From: Fannyhessea vaginae DSM 15829
Lineage (GTDB): Bacteria > Actinomycetota > Coriobacteriia > Coriobacteriales > Atopobiaceae
NCBI RefSeq assembly: GCF_000159235.2
Contig: NZ_ACGK02000004.1
Span: 50,132-114,131 of the forward strand
Reading direction: 5' to 3'
Length of the DNA stretch: 64,000 nucleotides
Under the pieces are notes generated by a model. That model was not told the DNA's origin. It ran no database searches and worked only from the letters and a program-made list of their open reading frames with translations. Of the stretch, positions 45,343-54,292 are shown in pieces; position 1 is the stretch's first letter; the number at the start of each line of letters is the position of its first letter. The translations under genes were made by a program, and so were the position numbers.

Positions 45343-46341
45343 GTGGTGTGGTCAGAACTACAACAAGCGATCCTTATCCCTATACAACAGAATAACTCAT
45401 TTACACACTTTTTGTCCTATAACCCAAATATGACCAGTAAAACACCTGTCAGAGTTGCGGAAGATGTGGATGAAAGCTCCCTAAACTATGCAGAGCTTAA
45501 AGCACTTACCACAGGTAATCCGAAGATTAAGAAAAAGGTGGATTTGGATAATGAAGTTACAAAACTTAAAATGCTTCAAGCAAACTATAAGTCCAACCGT
45601 TACAGATTAGAGGAAAAGGTTGCTAAAAACTATCCGGAAGAAATCGCAAGAACAGAAAAACTCATTGAAGCTGTCAAGAAAGACATATCAGAGATTGAGT
45701 CGAAACCAGAAGGAGAGGAAAAGTTTACTTCCATTACTATCGGTGGTGAGAAGATATTAGATAAGAAATTAGCTGGAGAAAAGCTGCTTGAAACTATTTC
45801 TAAAGTAAAAATTAATGAAAGCAAAGTTATCGGTCAGTATCGACATATGGATTTAGAGGTCAGCTATAACTTCTTTGCTAATGAGCATAACTTCAGCTTA
45901 AACGATGCTGCAAAGCATTCCAGAGAGCTTGGAACAAATGCGGACAGAAATATCATAAGACTGGATAATGCTCTTGAGAAAATGCCTGAGCAATTAAAGA
46001 GGCTTGAAGAAAAACTCATCGGCATAAAAGAACAACTTGAAAATGCCGAAGAGGAATTAAAGCAAGCAATGGGACCTGAAATTGATGATGAAGGTAACTT
46101 CTATGATCCACTTTCTAAAGACCTTGATAATGATGGAATTGCTGACAGATATGACAATGACTTTAAGGACAGCGATTATTTTGAGTCAACCTATGATGTT
46201 GAAGATAATTTGCATACCAAAGAGGAAGCCGCACAGAAAATGGGTGATAAACCCTCTATCTTAGGACAGATAAAAGCCTATCAGGAAGAAAGTAAAACAG
46301 AAGAAAAACAAACTGCAAAAGAACAGGAATATGTAAGATAA
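45343..46341 (+). pseudogene. C-terminal part of the Tn1549-type helicase/methylase giant protein
   Basis: No ribosome site or true start. From about residue 29, KTPVRVAEDVDES and LNYAELKALTTGNPKIKKK match the C-terminal region of the very large SNF2-helicase/DNA-methylase proteins of Tn1549-type conjugative elements. Long coiled coils (75-130 and 225-265) and an EF-hand-like acidic stretch (DLDNDGIADRYDND) follow. The thousands of upstream residues are missing: the hairpin repeat cuts the gene at its 5' side. A small GGAGG-GAAA-CCTCC hairpin follows the stop. Confidence 0.75.
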
Positions 46342-46381
46342 AGGAGGGAAACCTCCCTTTTATCATGAAAGGAGATAAAAC

Positions 46382-47127
46382 ATGGATTACAAAACAATGA
46401 GAAATCAGATAGAAGATATGGTAAGTGATAATCACAAGGACTTTGTTAAGACGGTTATCAGCATGGAAAAAGGTATCAACGATGAAAGTGCTTTGGATAA
46501 GCTCTATGAGACTTATATGGACAATGACACCGTTAATTTGCTGCATGAGAAATTTGACTATATGATCGAGGATTTAAGGGAACAGGGACAGATAAAAGAC
46601 TTACCTTATGTTCAGGAAGAAAAGAATAATCTCATCAATATTGTCGGAAATATCGTTGGAGAGGTCAATGTAGTTGAAAGGGAAAATAAGAACGGAGAAG
46701 CCTTAAAGATAGCGAATTTCTCTGTTGTATCTAAAGATGATGCGGGAAATAAGGTATATCACAACTGCTCCGCTTATGGAGAAAAGAGTGATATTCCAAA
46801 GGACTTTAAGCAGGAGATTTTGTAAAACTCTTTGGACAGATCAGAACTTCCGTTGACGATAATGGCAAGGAACATACTAACATCAGGATACTTTCTTCAA
46901 AGCTCTTAAAGGCAAAAGAACAGATGAAAGGTCGAGATGAAAAGAAAGAGTCTGTGCTTGGAGCTATCAAAAAATATCAGGCTGAAGATAAGGAGAAGCC
47001 TAAAGAAAAGAAAGACGCATCAAAAGAAGCTGAGAGATCAATTTATGGTCGGTGTGGTCTTAGGACTGCACCGGCTCTTTTTTTATTTTGCAAAAGTTCG
47101 AATAAAGAGAATATATTTATTCGATAA
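46382..47127 (+). pseudogene. SSB-like conjugative-element protein, frameshifted
   Basis: The first frame (46382-46825) has a helical N-terminus, then NIVGNIVGEVNVVERENKNG and LKIANFSVVSKDD, an OB-fold of single-stranded-DNA-binding type. It stops at KQEIL. The next frame continues GDFVKLFGQIRTSVDDNGKE and ILSSKLLKAKEQMKGRDEKK, clearly the same protein. One G is missing at 46813-46814 (CAG-GAG for CAG-GGA-GAG-type reading). The 3' end runs into a terminator. Expected partner of the helicase in element replication or transfer. Confidence 0.75.
47048..47084 (+). terminator. Rho-independent terminator upstream of the defence cassette
   Basis: GTCGGTGTGGTC (47048-47059) pairs over 12 positions (three G-U) with GACTGCACCGGC (47064-47075), loop TTAG, then CTTTTTTT. 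It separates the conjugation-gene remnant from the XRE promoter, insulating the defence operon. Confidence 0.8.
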
Positions 47128-47146
47128 GGATATTTTATGATATAAT
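47098..47146 (+). promoter_or_regulatory. Promoter with palindromic operator for the XRE-nuclease-ATPase operon
   Basis: TCGAATAAA (47098-47106) and TTTATTCGA (47116-47124) form a perfect 9-bp inverted repeat with a 9-base spacer. A consensus TATAAT lies at 47141-47146, so the right arm overlaps the expected -35 position (TTATTC). A dimeric XRE protein bound here would block RNA polymerase. The XRE gene starts 36 bases after the -10 box. Confidence 0.7.
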
Positions 47147-47181
47147 AAAATAAAGAAAGTTTTATTGAGCGGAGGAATAGA

Positions 47182-47394
47182 ATGAAAATTTTCAGTTATA
47201 AAAGATTGTTCAAAAAAATGATTGATTTAGATATGACAAATAATGAACTTATGAAAAAAGCAAAAGTCAGCAAAAGTACATTCTATAAAATGAAAAATGG
47301 ACAGAATGTAACTACGGATGTTTTGCTTAGAATTTGCAATGCTTTGGATTGCGATATTGAGGAAATAGTAGAGTGTATAAGAATTGATAAATAG
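47182..47394 (+). CDS. XRE-family regulator of the defence cassette
   Basis: 70 residues; helix-turn-helix NNELMKKAKVSKSTFYKMKNG at about 20-40, then VTTDVLLRICNALDCDIEEIV, the Cro-like form typical of control proteins next to restriction and other defence genes. GGAGG before the ATG. It is 20 bases upstream of the nuclease gene and behind a palindromic operator, so it probably represses the whole operon. Confidence 0.87.
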   Translation: MKIFSYKRLFKKMIDLDMTNNELMKKAKVSKSTFYKMKNGQNVTTDVLLRICNALDCDIEEIVECIRIDK

Positions 47395-47414
47395 ATTTTG
47401 AAAGGAGGTTAATT

Positions 47415-48443
47415 ATGGATAGAGAAAAGTACTATATGAACTTGCCAAAAGATTTATCTGGAAGCATTGCTAAAAATCGCTTTAGATTAGAATTACTATG
47501 GGGAATTAGTAAGATAATAGATGAGCATAAAGCGAATAATGAGTATACGATAATTTTTGATTTTAAATGTGATATTGAGTTACATAAAGATGATGAATTG
47601 GATTTTTACCAAATTAAGACGAAAAAAAGTGGTAATTATAATTCGAATAATTTATGTAAGAAAGACAAGAATGAGAACAACTCTATTTTAGGGAAATTAT
47701 ATGCTTTATACTCACCAAACTACAATATAAAATTAGCAATTGTGTGCAATAAACAACTTAAAATCAAAAATAAGGAAATTGATTTTCCCGAGCAATGTTT
47801 TGCAGATTTAGATCAAGATGTACTTGATGATGTTAGAGAAAAGTTGTGTGCAGAATTAAAATTAAACACGGTGTGCTTAGATAATGTATTTTATATATTT
47901 GATAACATGGATTTATTAAATCCAGAGGATTCTATTAGAGGGAAATTAGTAAAGTCTTTTGTGGATATTAAAGGGGAAGAACCTCAAAATCCGAATGCAT
48001 TATATAGACTGGTCGTTGATTCTGTTAAAGAAAAAGCTTCTTATGAATTTGATTTAGGTACTTATGCAGATGTTGTAAAAAATAAAGGCATTACGAGAAG
48101 TGAATTTGATAAAATGTTAAATGCACATAAAAAAGAATCTAAAAATGGAATCAATGAAACACAGGAGTATATAAACAATCTGCCATTTGCTAAGCGAAGA
48201 AGATATAATACCGCTCTTGGTAATATACTTGAAATACAGCAAAGTGAGTCTTTACGAGTAATAAAAATAAAAATCTATGATTTTATTGCAAAACATGAGG
48301 ATTCATTAGATGATATTGAAAATTATTTAAAAGAAATATCAAAATTATTTAATGACGATTTTGATGTGGAATTTACTAATGATATGAAATCAGTTCAATA
48401 CATAATGATTTATTATATGTATGCTTCAGGAGGAATCTTATAA
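47415..48443 (+). CDS. DUF4297/Cap4-type nuclease-effector protein
   Basis: 342 residues, AAGGAGG seven bases upstream. Residues 15-120 match the DUF4297 (Cap4-like) double-strand DNA nuclease: KNRFRLELLWG near 20, FDFKCDIELHKDDEL near 48-62 with Asp/Glu metal ligands, and FYQIKTKKSG (Gln66-x-Lys68), then SILGKLY. This is a PD-(D/E)xK fold used as toxic effector in CBASS, Lamassu and ABC-3C systems. Residues 200-342 are helical, a likely oligomer or sensor-binding domain. The stop overlaps the ATPase start (TAATG). No cyclase is nearby, so CBASS is unlikely. Confidence 0.82.
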   Translation: MDREKYYMNLPKDLSGSIAKNRFRLELLWGISKIIDEHKANNEYTIIFDFKCDIELHKDDELDFYQIKTKKSGNYNSNNLCKKDKNENNSILGKLYALYSPNYNIKLAIVCNKQLKIKNKEIDFPEQCFADLDQDVLDDVREKLCAELKLNTVCLDNVFYIFDNMDLLNPEDSIRGKLVKSFVDIKGEEPQNPNALYRLVVDSVKEKASYEFDLGTYADVVKNKGITRSEFDKMLNAHKKESKNGINETQEYINNLPFAKRRRYNTALGNILEIQQSESLRVIKIKIYDFIAKHEDSLDDIENYLKEISKLFNDDFDVEFTNDMKSVQYIMIYYMYASGGIL

Positions 48444-50125
48444 TGAATGTTATATTTGACAAAATATATATATTTGATGTTGTAAAAAAAGAGGCTTATT
48501 CGACAGATTTTAAAAAAGGAGTTAATATTATTACATCAAGTGGTATAGACGGAACAGATAGAGGGAAATCAGTTTTATTAAGAAGCTTATACCATGCCTT
48601 GGGTGCAGATTCTCACTTTGACTCGAAGTGGGGAGAAAAAGATAAGGTTTATATATTATTTTTTAAGGTGGATAATAAAGGTTTTTCGATTTATAGATCT
48701 CAAAAATTATTTAAAATATTTAATTTAAAAGGTAATCTTATTTTTACTACTATTCACAGAAGTGAGTTGGCATATTTTTTTGACAATTTATTTAATTTTT
48801 CTATATGGTTGCCGCAAAAAAATACAAATCAATTAGTAATAGCACCACCTGCATATAGTTTTTTGCTGAATTTTTTAGATCAAGACGAATACATAGGTAC
48901 AAAATTCAATTCGTTTAAAAGCCTTGCTCAGTTTAGTAATTTTAAGCTTAATGTCATTTACTCACATCTGGGTATTTATAATAAAGAATATTTCGAACTT
49001 GTGAAATCCAAAGATAAATTGGAACTTGAAATTAAAAGCAAGAAAGAAGAAATTGAAGAACTAATTAAAATGAAAGACAGAACCAATTCAATTTTGGATG
49101 GTTTTTCATGTCCGGAAACAAGTAGCTCCTTAGAAAATGAACTTAATATAGAAACTAAAAAATATTCATCGCTGATTAATGAAATGAATTCGGTAAGAAA
49201 TAAGCTTGTTGACTTGAGAAATCAATTAGTTGAACAGAATATCACTTTGTCTCAAATAGCTAAATTTGAGACAAGAGAAGAAAAGGAAATAAAAACCATT
49301 TTAAAGTCAAAAGTTTGTCCTGAATGTCATTCTGTTTTAGATTCAACTTTGGAATTAAGGAGTAAGAGGTATAATCATATTGACAATGCTCTTAGTCTGA
49401 AAGATGCAATAAAAACAGAAAATGCCCATATTGAAGACGAAATACTGAAAAATGAAGGCGTATATTCAAACTTGGCTTTGGTTTTGGAGGAACATGATAA
49501 AAAGATTTGTAAAAACAAAAGGGAAATCAAGGATTATATCAAGTTTAGAGGATTAAATAAACTAATCGATGAGATTAATAATGATCTGGCGATTAATCAC
49601 AGAATTATAGACAGTACAAAGGAGGATTTGAAGCCACTAAAGAAGGAATTTAAAAGTGTTAACGATAAAATCAAATCTGTTGATGAAAATTACTATTATT
49701 TGATTGACAAACTAAAGATAAGATTCAATTTAAATGAGTTGGAAAGTGACAGCTATGAGCGACTATCTAAAAATTTTTGTGCAAGTGGAAGCAATAAACC
49801 ATTATCAACTGTTATATGGTATCTAACACTCAATGATTTAAAACAGAAATTTAATCCTGACGGAACAACATTTCCAATGGTGTTTGATAGTCCCAATAAT
49901 GCGGAAACAGACCAGGAGAAGAAGCAGGCATTGGTCGAGTATATTATGGAATCATCAGATCAATTTAGTCAGTTAATTGTTTCGGCAATAGGATTTTCAG
50001 AAAAAGACTATAGCATCAATTCGAATATAAATATAAAAGTTTTAGAAAATGAAAAATATAGTTTACTAAATAGTGAGATGTATGTTCAAAATTATGAGCT
50101 TTTACAATGTATGAATGATGCTTGA
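48443..50125 (+). CDS. Compact Rad50/SMC-like ATPase (ABC-3C/Lamassu-type sensor)
   Basis: 560 residues. N-terminal ATPase half: GVNIITSSGIDGTDRGKS with Gly41-Lys42-Ser43, a P-loop with a longer lead than normal SMC. Coiled-coil arms 180-285 and 305-430 are separated by a hook with CPEC (Cys292, Cys295). C-terminal half: ASGSNKPLS near 447 as signature and MVFDSPNN (Asp482) as Walker B. Such RecN/Rad50-like ATPases recognise DNA ends or phage replication structures and release a linked nuclease. Only one CxxC is present per chain, as in zinc hooks that dimerise. Gene order and overlap argue for a nuclease-ATPase complex. Confidence 0.82.
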   Translation: MNVIFDKIYIFDVVKKEAYSTDFKKGVNIITSSGIDGTDRGKSVLLRSLYHALGADSHFDSKWGEKDKVYILFFKVDNKGFSIYRSQKLFKIFNLKGNLIFTTIHRSELAYFFDNLFNFSIWLPQKNTNQLVIAPPAYSFLLNFLDQDEYIGTKFNSFKSLAQFSNFKLNVIYSHLGIYNKEYFELVKSKDKLELEIKSKKEEIEELIKMKDRTNSILDGFSCPETSSSLENELNIETKKYSSLINEMNSVRNKLVDLRNQLVEQNITLSQIAKFETREEKEIKTILKSKVCPECHSVLDSTLELRSKRYNHIDNALSLKDAIKTENAHIEDEILKNEGVYSNLALVLEEHDKKICKNKREIKDYIKFRGLNKLIDEINNDLAINHRIIDSTKEDLKPLKKEFKSVNDKIKSVDENYYYLIDKLKIRFNLNELESDSYERLSKNFCASGSNKPLSTVIWYLTLNDLKQKFNPDGTTFPMVFDSPNNAETDQEKKQALVEYIMESSDQFSQLIVSAIGFSEKDYSINSNINIKVLENEKYSLLNSEMYVQNYELLQCMNDA

Positions 50126-50150
50126 TACAGCAGGGGTTATTAGGAGATGG

Positions 50151-51478
50151 CTATCTCTCCATCTCCTTACCCATATATATATTCCGTAATTTTTTCGTAT
50201 CTTATAAAGCTCGTCCATAGTAGATTTTGCAGAAGAATACTCTTACATAATGGTATTTTTTTCTTGCAATTTATCAAGTTTATCTAAATATCCTTTGAAT
50301 TAGGCGACTTGAATAGGACTTTTTAGTTTTGTAAGAGCTTTTTCGTAGCGTGTGATTTCAGCCTTATGCTCCTCAAAAAATGCCTTATTAGAAGGATCTG
50401 CTTTATATTCTTTGTAGTAGGCTCGATACTTTTTAACAGTATGAACTCGTTCCATAGTAGCAGAAAGCTTCTGCATTTCCTTATCAATAGCCTTGATTTT
50501 CTCTTGTATATTTTGCCTTTCATCGGCTGCTTTTTGGATGTACTCATCAAGTTGCTTAACGGATTTAATACCTTGTTCTCTGAGAAAGACAACAGACTCA
50601 GCCATTATATTAAGGTTATGTTTGGTTGCTCAATATTCATAGCCTTTGCTTTCTTTTACTCTCACATTGGTGTTCATATCAATAACATTGCCAATGCGTT
50701 TTTTGACAGCAGGGGTTTTAATAGACGATATTTCTGCAATGCGTTCCTTTAACCTTTCTTCAGTATAATCTTCTCCGATTGTTTTAGCACTTGTAAATCT
50801 CGTCTTATCTTTTGGCTTAAAAGCAATGTGTTTGCCATACTTAATTTCATAGCCAAGATCAGCTATTTTCTTTAAAAAATTATCCCAATCCTTAAACTGT
50901 TTTACCATTCAGTCAATATCAAATTGCGGCCTGCTTTTCTAAGAAGTACCACGCTTTGTCTGTTTATTCTCATACCAAGATTTACCGTTAGTCTTATATT
51001 TCTTCTTGTAACTTTCGTAAAACCCATCAATGACAGATAGGTTGTTTTCTTTGCATAGCTTGTCGCTTTGATACCTGATTTGATGACAGCTTTTCTTATT
51101 AGACTGGTGGCATCTACCCGTTACCATATTTACATTGTTGAAGATGATGTGATTGTGGATATGCCCCTTATCTACGTGAGTAGATAAGACAAATTCGTAC
51201 TCGTCTTTAAACATATTCTTATACAGCTTTATACCAATCTAGTGAGCCATTTCAGGGCTTGTTTCTCCCGGTAAAAAAGATTGAATTAGACGTCTTGCAA
51301 GGACAGTTTCCTTAGTTCCCTCCCCCTCTCTTGTCCTTAAAAACTGAGTGTGGGAAGTTGATTCGTGGCATTTATGAGTGCTGGCTAAAAGCTAATCATC
51401 TGTTTTATCTCCATTAACAATATAAGTAATGTCAAGATGAAGGGTTGATTTTATAGGGTGTATTTTTGTAATAGCCAT
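50151..51478 (-). pseudogene. Tn1549-type relaxase gene with multiple in-frame stops
   Basis: Starts MAITKIHPIKSTLHLDITYI at 51478, two bases after the mobC stop, with GGGAGG. HVDKGHIHNH (residues 101-110) is the metal-binding His triad of MOBP-type relaxases. The frame is continuous for 392 codons but broken by TAG at codons 29, 80 and 180 and TGA at 190 and 283; each is one transition away from Gln, Trp or Arg codons expected there. After codon 393 (TAA at 50300) indels appear, and the ending GKEMER-stop is at 50151 in another frame. No protein would be made. Converges on the defence operon. Confidence 0.85.
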
Positions 51479-51480
51479 TA

Positions 51481-51802
51481 TTATTCACCTCCCGTTTCAG
51501 ATGTTCTTTTCAGAAGTAGTGAATGAATTTGCCACAACTCTTTTGAGAAATGTTCAATCTGTTTTTATATCGTTTATACCGTCTTTATAGATTATGCCGG
51601 TAGAGATTACTCACTTTGCAATCTGATTGATGTTGTTTGTTGCGTTGGAAAGTAAGCCTTGTAAATTTCTGAAAGGCTCTAAATCCACTTGATAAATTTC
51701 CTTTTCCAAAACGCATTTGCGGATGAAATGACTCATGTTTCTACACTTTGCAAGTCTTTTTTTCTCCTCAAAAAGAGTCTTTTCTTCTTCAGTTAGTTTA
51801 TT
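51481..51802 (-). pseudogene. MobC relaxosome protein remnant
   Basis: LTEEEKTLFEEKKRLAKCRN and NNINQIAK are recognisable MobC motifs; a TGA follows IAK where Arg (CGA) is usual. After about 17 further codons the frame shifts, and IEHFSKELWQIHSLLLK ends the gene at 51481, just before the relaxase ATG. The 5' end is fused to unrelated sequence at about 51802, inside the tail of a small membrane protein gene, so the original start is lost. Confidence 0.7.
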
Positions 51803-52053
51803 ATGGCAGCCAATAACTGGATCAACGCAGCAACAATCCCACACGCCATGGGAGCGTAGAATGGGGTATACAGAGCAGAGGTGTTCCACCAGAAGCGATA
51901 AACTAGTATTCCTAGACCTACCAACACAGCTAATAGGGGTACTAACTGTAGACTATTCCCTTTAGCGGCGGACACGATAGTATACTCCTCTGCCATTTGA
52001 GTCCGACCATCCGCCATGCAATCAAAGTATTTTACTAAAGGTTTGTATTGCAT
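51793..52053 (-). CDS. Small membrane protein at the island edge
   Basis: 86 residues, ATG 52053 with GGAGAA upstream. Two membrane segments (about 36-54 and 64-84) follow a polar N-terminus (MADGRTQMAEEYTIV). The stop lies at the start of the mobC homology, so the natural C-terminus may have been replaced when the island inserted or rearranged. Unknown function. Confidence 0.5.
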   Translation of the reverse strand: MQYKPLVKYFDCMADGRTQMAEEYTIVSAAKGNSLQLVPLLAVLVGLGILVYRFWWNTSALYTPFYAPMACGIVAALIQLLAAIIN

Positions 52054-52151
52054 GATATTTCTCCTCTGGAATAAGTATCCCTATTCTACCTTATCAGCCG
52101 CTTCACCCGCTGGTTCAGTCTGTATTGAGGACAACGACATAAGTTACAAAA

Positions 52152-53405
52152 CTAGCTTGTTGACTCCGTAAGATACGCTATCGTATGTTCAATTCTTTGC
52201 TTACATTCATCGCTTTGGTCCCAAACGCCGCGCCCCACATAAGTTTGTGCCATACGAACAAACGGCCAACTACCATAGGGATGCTGGAGAGCCGCTACCA
52301 ATTCGGGATTAGAAACTTTTTCTAACGAGAAATTTTCCAGTTTATGAGTGCTCATAACAACGCGGACATATTTGTCAGTATATCGAGGAATACCAATTGC
52401 TGCCACTCGATCATCCCAGTTGGGTGGATGAAGAAATACTTTTGTACCAGGTCGAAAATGTCGTGTGCCATGGACAAGCCGTTTGTCTTCTCCTATAACA
52501 TTTTCAGCTCGCACCGTTGCAGTTAGGCACCAAATCCACGCAGGAATTTTTGGTCCAGCAGCAATCACCTGAGAAAATGCTGCATAAAACTCTTTTAAGT
52601 GATGACGCCTAAATACTTGAGACATTTGCCCGTCAAAGATTCTGGTACACACCCACCCTCCACCAGCTATAAGAGTGAAATCACACGCGTAAAATGTGTT
52701 ATGCCCTATATTTCTAAAGGCATCTACCATTTGCTGAGGCGGCGTTGGCACTTTCCGCGCAGGCTCTGTTCTATCTTCGTTATTATCATTTTCACGCTCG
52801 CGGATTGGCGCGAGCGAGGATTGAAAAAAGGGCTCCCCGTAATAATAAAACACGCGATACACCACAGGACGGCCCTCATAACAGACGCGCGGAGCATATA
52901 ATTCAAAGAATGCTTCTCCCGTAAACGTATTGCCCTTTTCTTGTATGAAATCGTTTACACGCTGCTTGTACGTACTGAAAAACTGTTCACCAATGAGGAA
53001 ATATTCTCCCTCAAAATTAAATAACGACCCATCGTCATCTCGAATGACATACACAGTTGCCGGTTCGTAATCACCACCGCATGAGCCAAACAGCGCACCG
53101 ACATTAGTTTTATCAAGCAGGTATTTTGATAAGCGGGGGTTATGCACTACCCTGTAGTCCCATGTGCAAGAAAAGGCTGTGAGCGCGTCTGTTATGAGTT
53201 TATAACCGTGCAAAGACAAATCATGCGCAAGACGCTTATAATTTTCCTCGCTCGTTGGGTGACAGCGGAGAATAGTTGGTAAATTATGCTGCGAAGCCAG
53301 CTCACACTCGAGAGCTTGACCCTCGAGAAAGCTATCATAGTTGAAACAATGGACTTCAAAGAGAGGGTTTTGATGGAAGTGTAGCTTTCCCACCCGTTCT
53401 ATCAA
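52152..53405 (-). CDS. ATP-grasp-like protein with C-terminal add-on domain
   Basis: 417 residues, soluble. The middle (about 125-290) looks like the ATP-grasp proteins of the R2K/DUF4343 type: FNFEGEYFLIGEQFF, APRVCYEGRPVVYRVFYYYG, and NTFYACDFTLIAGGGW with the final metal-binding-like IFDGQMSQVF. The last 110 residues (HGTRHFRPGTKVFLHPPNW, DKYVRVVMSTHKLENF) resemble a separate small domain sometimes found next to immunity proteins. Peptide ligation or an RNA-ligase-like activity are possible. No clear SD; start TTG/ATG near 53405. Confidence 0.5.
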   Translation of the reverse strand: MIERVGKLHFHQNPLFEVHCFNYDSFLEGQALECELASQHNLPTILRCHPTSEENYKRLAHDLSLHGYKLITDALTAFSCTWDYRVVHNPRLSKYLLDKTNVGALFGSCGGDYEPATVYVIRDDDGSLFNFEGEYFLIGEQFFSTYKQRVNDFIQEKGNTFTGEAFFELYAPRVCYEGRPVVYRVFYYYGEPFFQSSLAPIRERENDNNEDRTEPARKVPTPPQQMVDAFRNIGHNTFYACDFTLIAGGGWVCTRIFDGQMSQVFRRHHLKEFYAAFSQVIAAGPKIPAWIWCLTATVRAENVIGEDKRLVHGTRHFRPGTKVFLHPPNWDDRVAAIGIPRYTDKYVRVVMSTHKLENFSLEKVSNPELVAALQHPYGSWPFVRMAQTYVGRGVWDQSDECKQRIEHTIAYLTESTS

Positions 53406-53571
53406 TTCAATAAGAAATTTAAATTAAGCCAGCAAAGTAAGATGACAATGGAAACGTGGTGTCCAGAAATATATAAGATTTCTTATTCTCAATAAATACT
53501 ATAGAAAATCGCGTAATGCAACCCATGTGAGGGGCGCTGTGTTAGTACCATGAGCCTAATGCCAAGCACAT

Positions 53572-53982
53572 TTAAGCTTTGCGCTTTTGTTTTCTTCTTC
53601 GTAAAAACTCTTTAACAATGATTGGAATTATAGTTGGAATACATTCAAGAGTAACAAAAAATGTAATGTATGTGCAAGTCCAGCTATTACCCAATTGCCG
53701 AGGAGACTCTTGTAATATCAATAAATCAATAGCAGGTGCGATGAGCGCGATAACGATGGTTTTACAAACTCCTAAGTTTTCGAGTGTTTTTTGATTGACA
53801 ACGATTGAGTAAAGTACAAGTCTTGTTAAACCAAATACGTGAGCTATGAAAACTAATAAAACAGGTGAGTCATAAGCAATTTCTGGGTTAAACAATCTAA
53901 GTGAGTTAAGGATTAGTCCTAAAAGAGGTAATAATAATGAAAAAAGGAATAATCGTATAGCTTGATACACAGATTTCTTCAT
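53572..53982 (-). CDS. Four-helix membrane protein, unknown
   Basis: 136 residues with four predicted membrane segments (about 8-28, 40-60, 72-90, 102-122) and a strongly basic end (KEFLRRRKQKRKA). GGAGG before ATG 53982. No recognised family; may relate to TIGR-type immunity or DUF membrane proteins. Confidence 0.55.
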   Translation of the reverse strand: MKKSVYQAIRLFLFSLLLPLLGLILNSLRLFNPEIAYDSPVLLVFIAHVFGLTRLVLYSIVVNQKTLENLGVCKTIVIALIAPAIDLLILQESPRQLGNSWTCTYITFFVTLECIPTIIPIIVKEFLRRRKQKRKA

Positions 53983-54292
53983 ACTAGCCTCCTTAACAAG
54001 TATTATCGTAACTAGTAAGTCTTGTAACTAGTGAGTTTTAGCTGGCAGAATATATTCAGCATACCAAAAACCCACGTTAAGTGGAATGGTCATTTACAGG
54101 CTGAAAAGGTCTGCGTAGCTAGGCGTTTGCTTAAATACTGTTAAGCCACCTCATAATAAGCAAGCAAAAAGTAAGATGGCTCCCTCATTGCGAGAAAGCC
54201 ACCTTCTATAAGTATCGCCCCACACTATGTGTAATACTTTACTATGCACGCTTGCTTCACTATACGCACAAAGGCACCCATCAGTTTAGAGC
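53983..54292. other. Gene-free stretch
   Basis: About 310 bases. AAGATGGCT (54172) and AGCCACCTT (54198) can form a weak hairpin after the 54293 gene. A promoter for the membrane gene is expected near 54000-54040. Nothing else recognised. Confidence 0.35.

Noticed and set aside
47415..50125. CBASS or a retron as identity of the defence cassette
   Set aside because: No cyclase, reverse transcriptase or structured RNA gene is present beside the nuclease; the ATPase partner fits Lamassu/ABC-3C better.
50151..51478. Stop-codon recoding (TAG/TGA read as sense) in the relaxase
   Set aside because: Neighbouring intact genes use TAG and TGA as normal stops, mobC is also frameshifted, and the 3' end has indels; decay is simpler.
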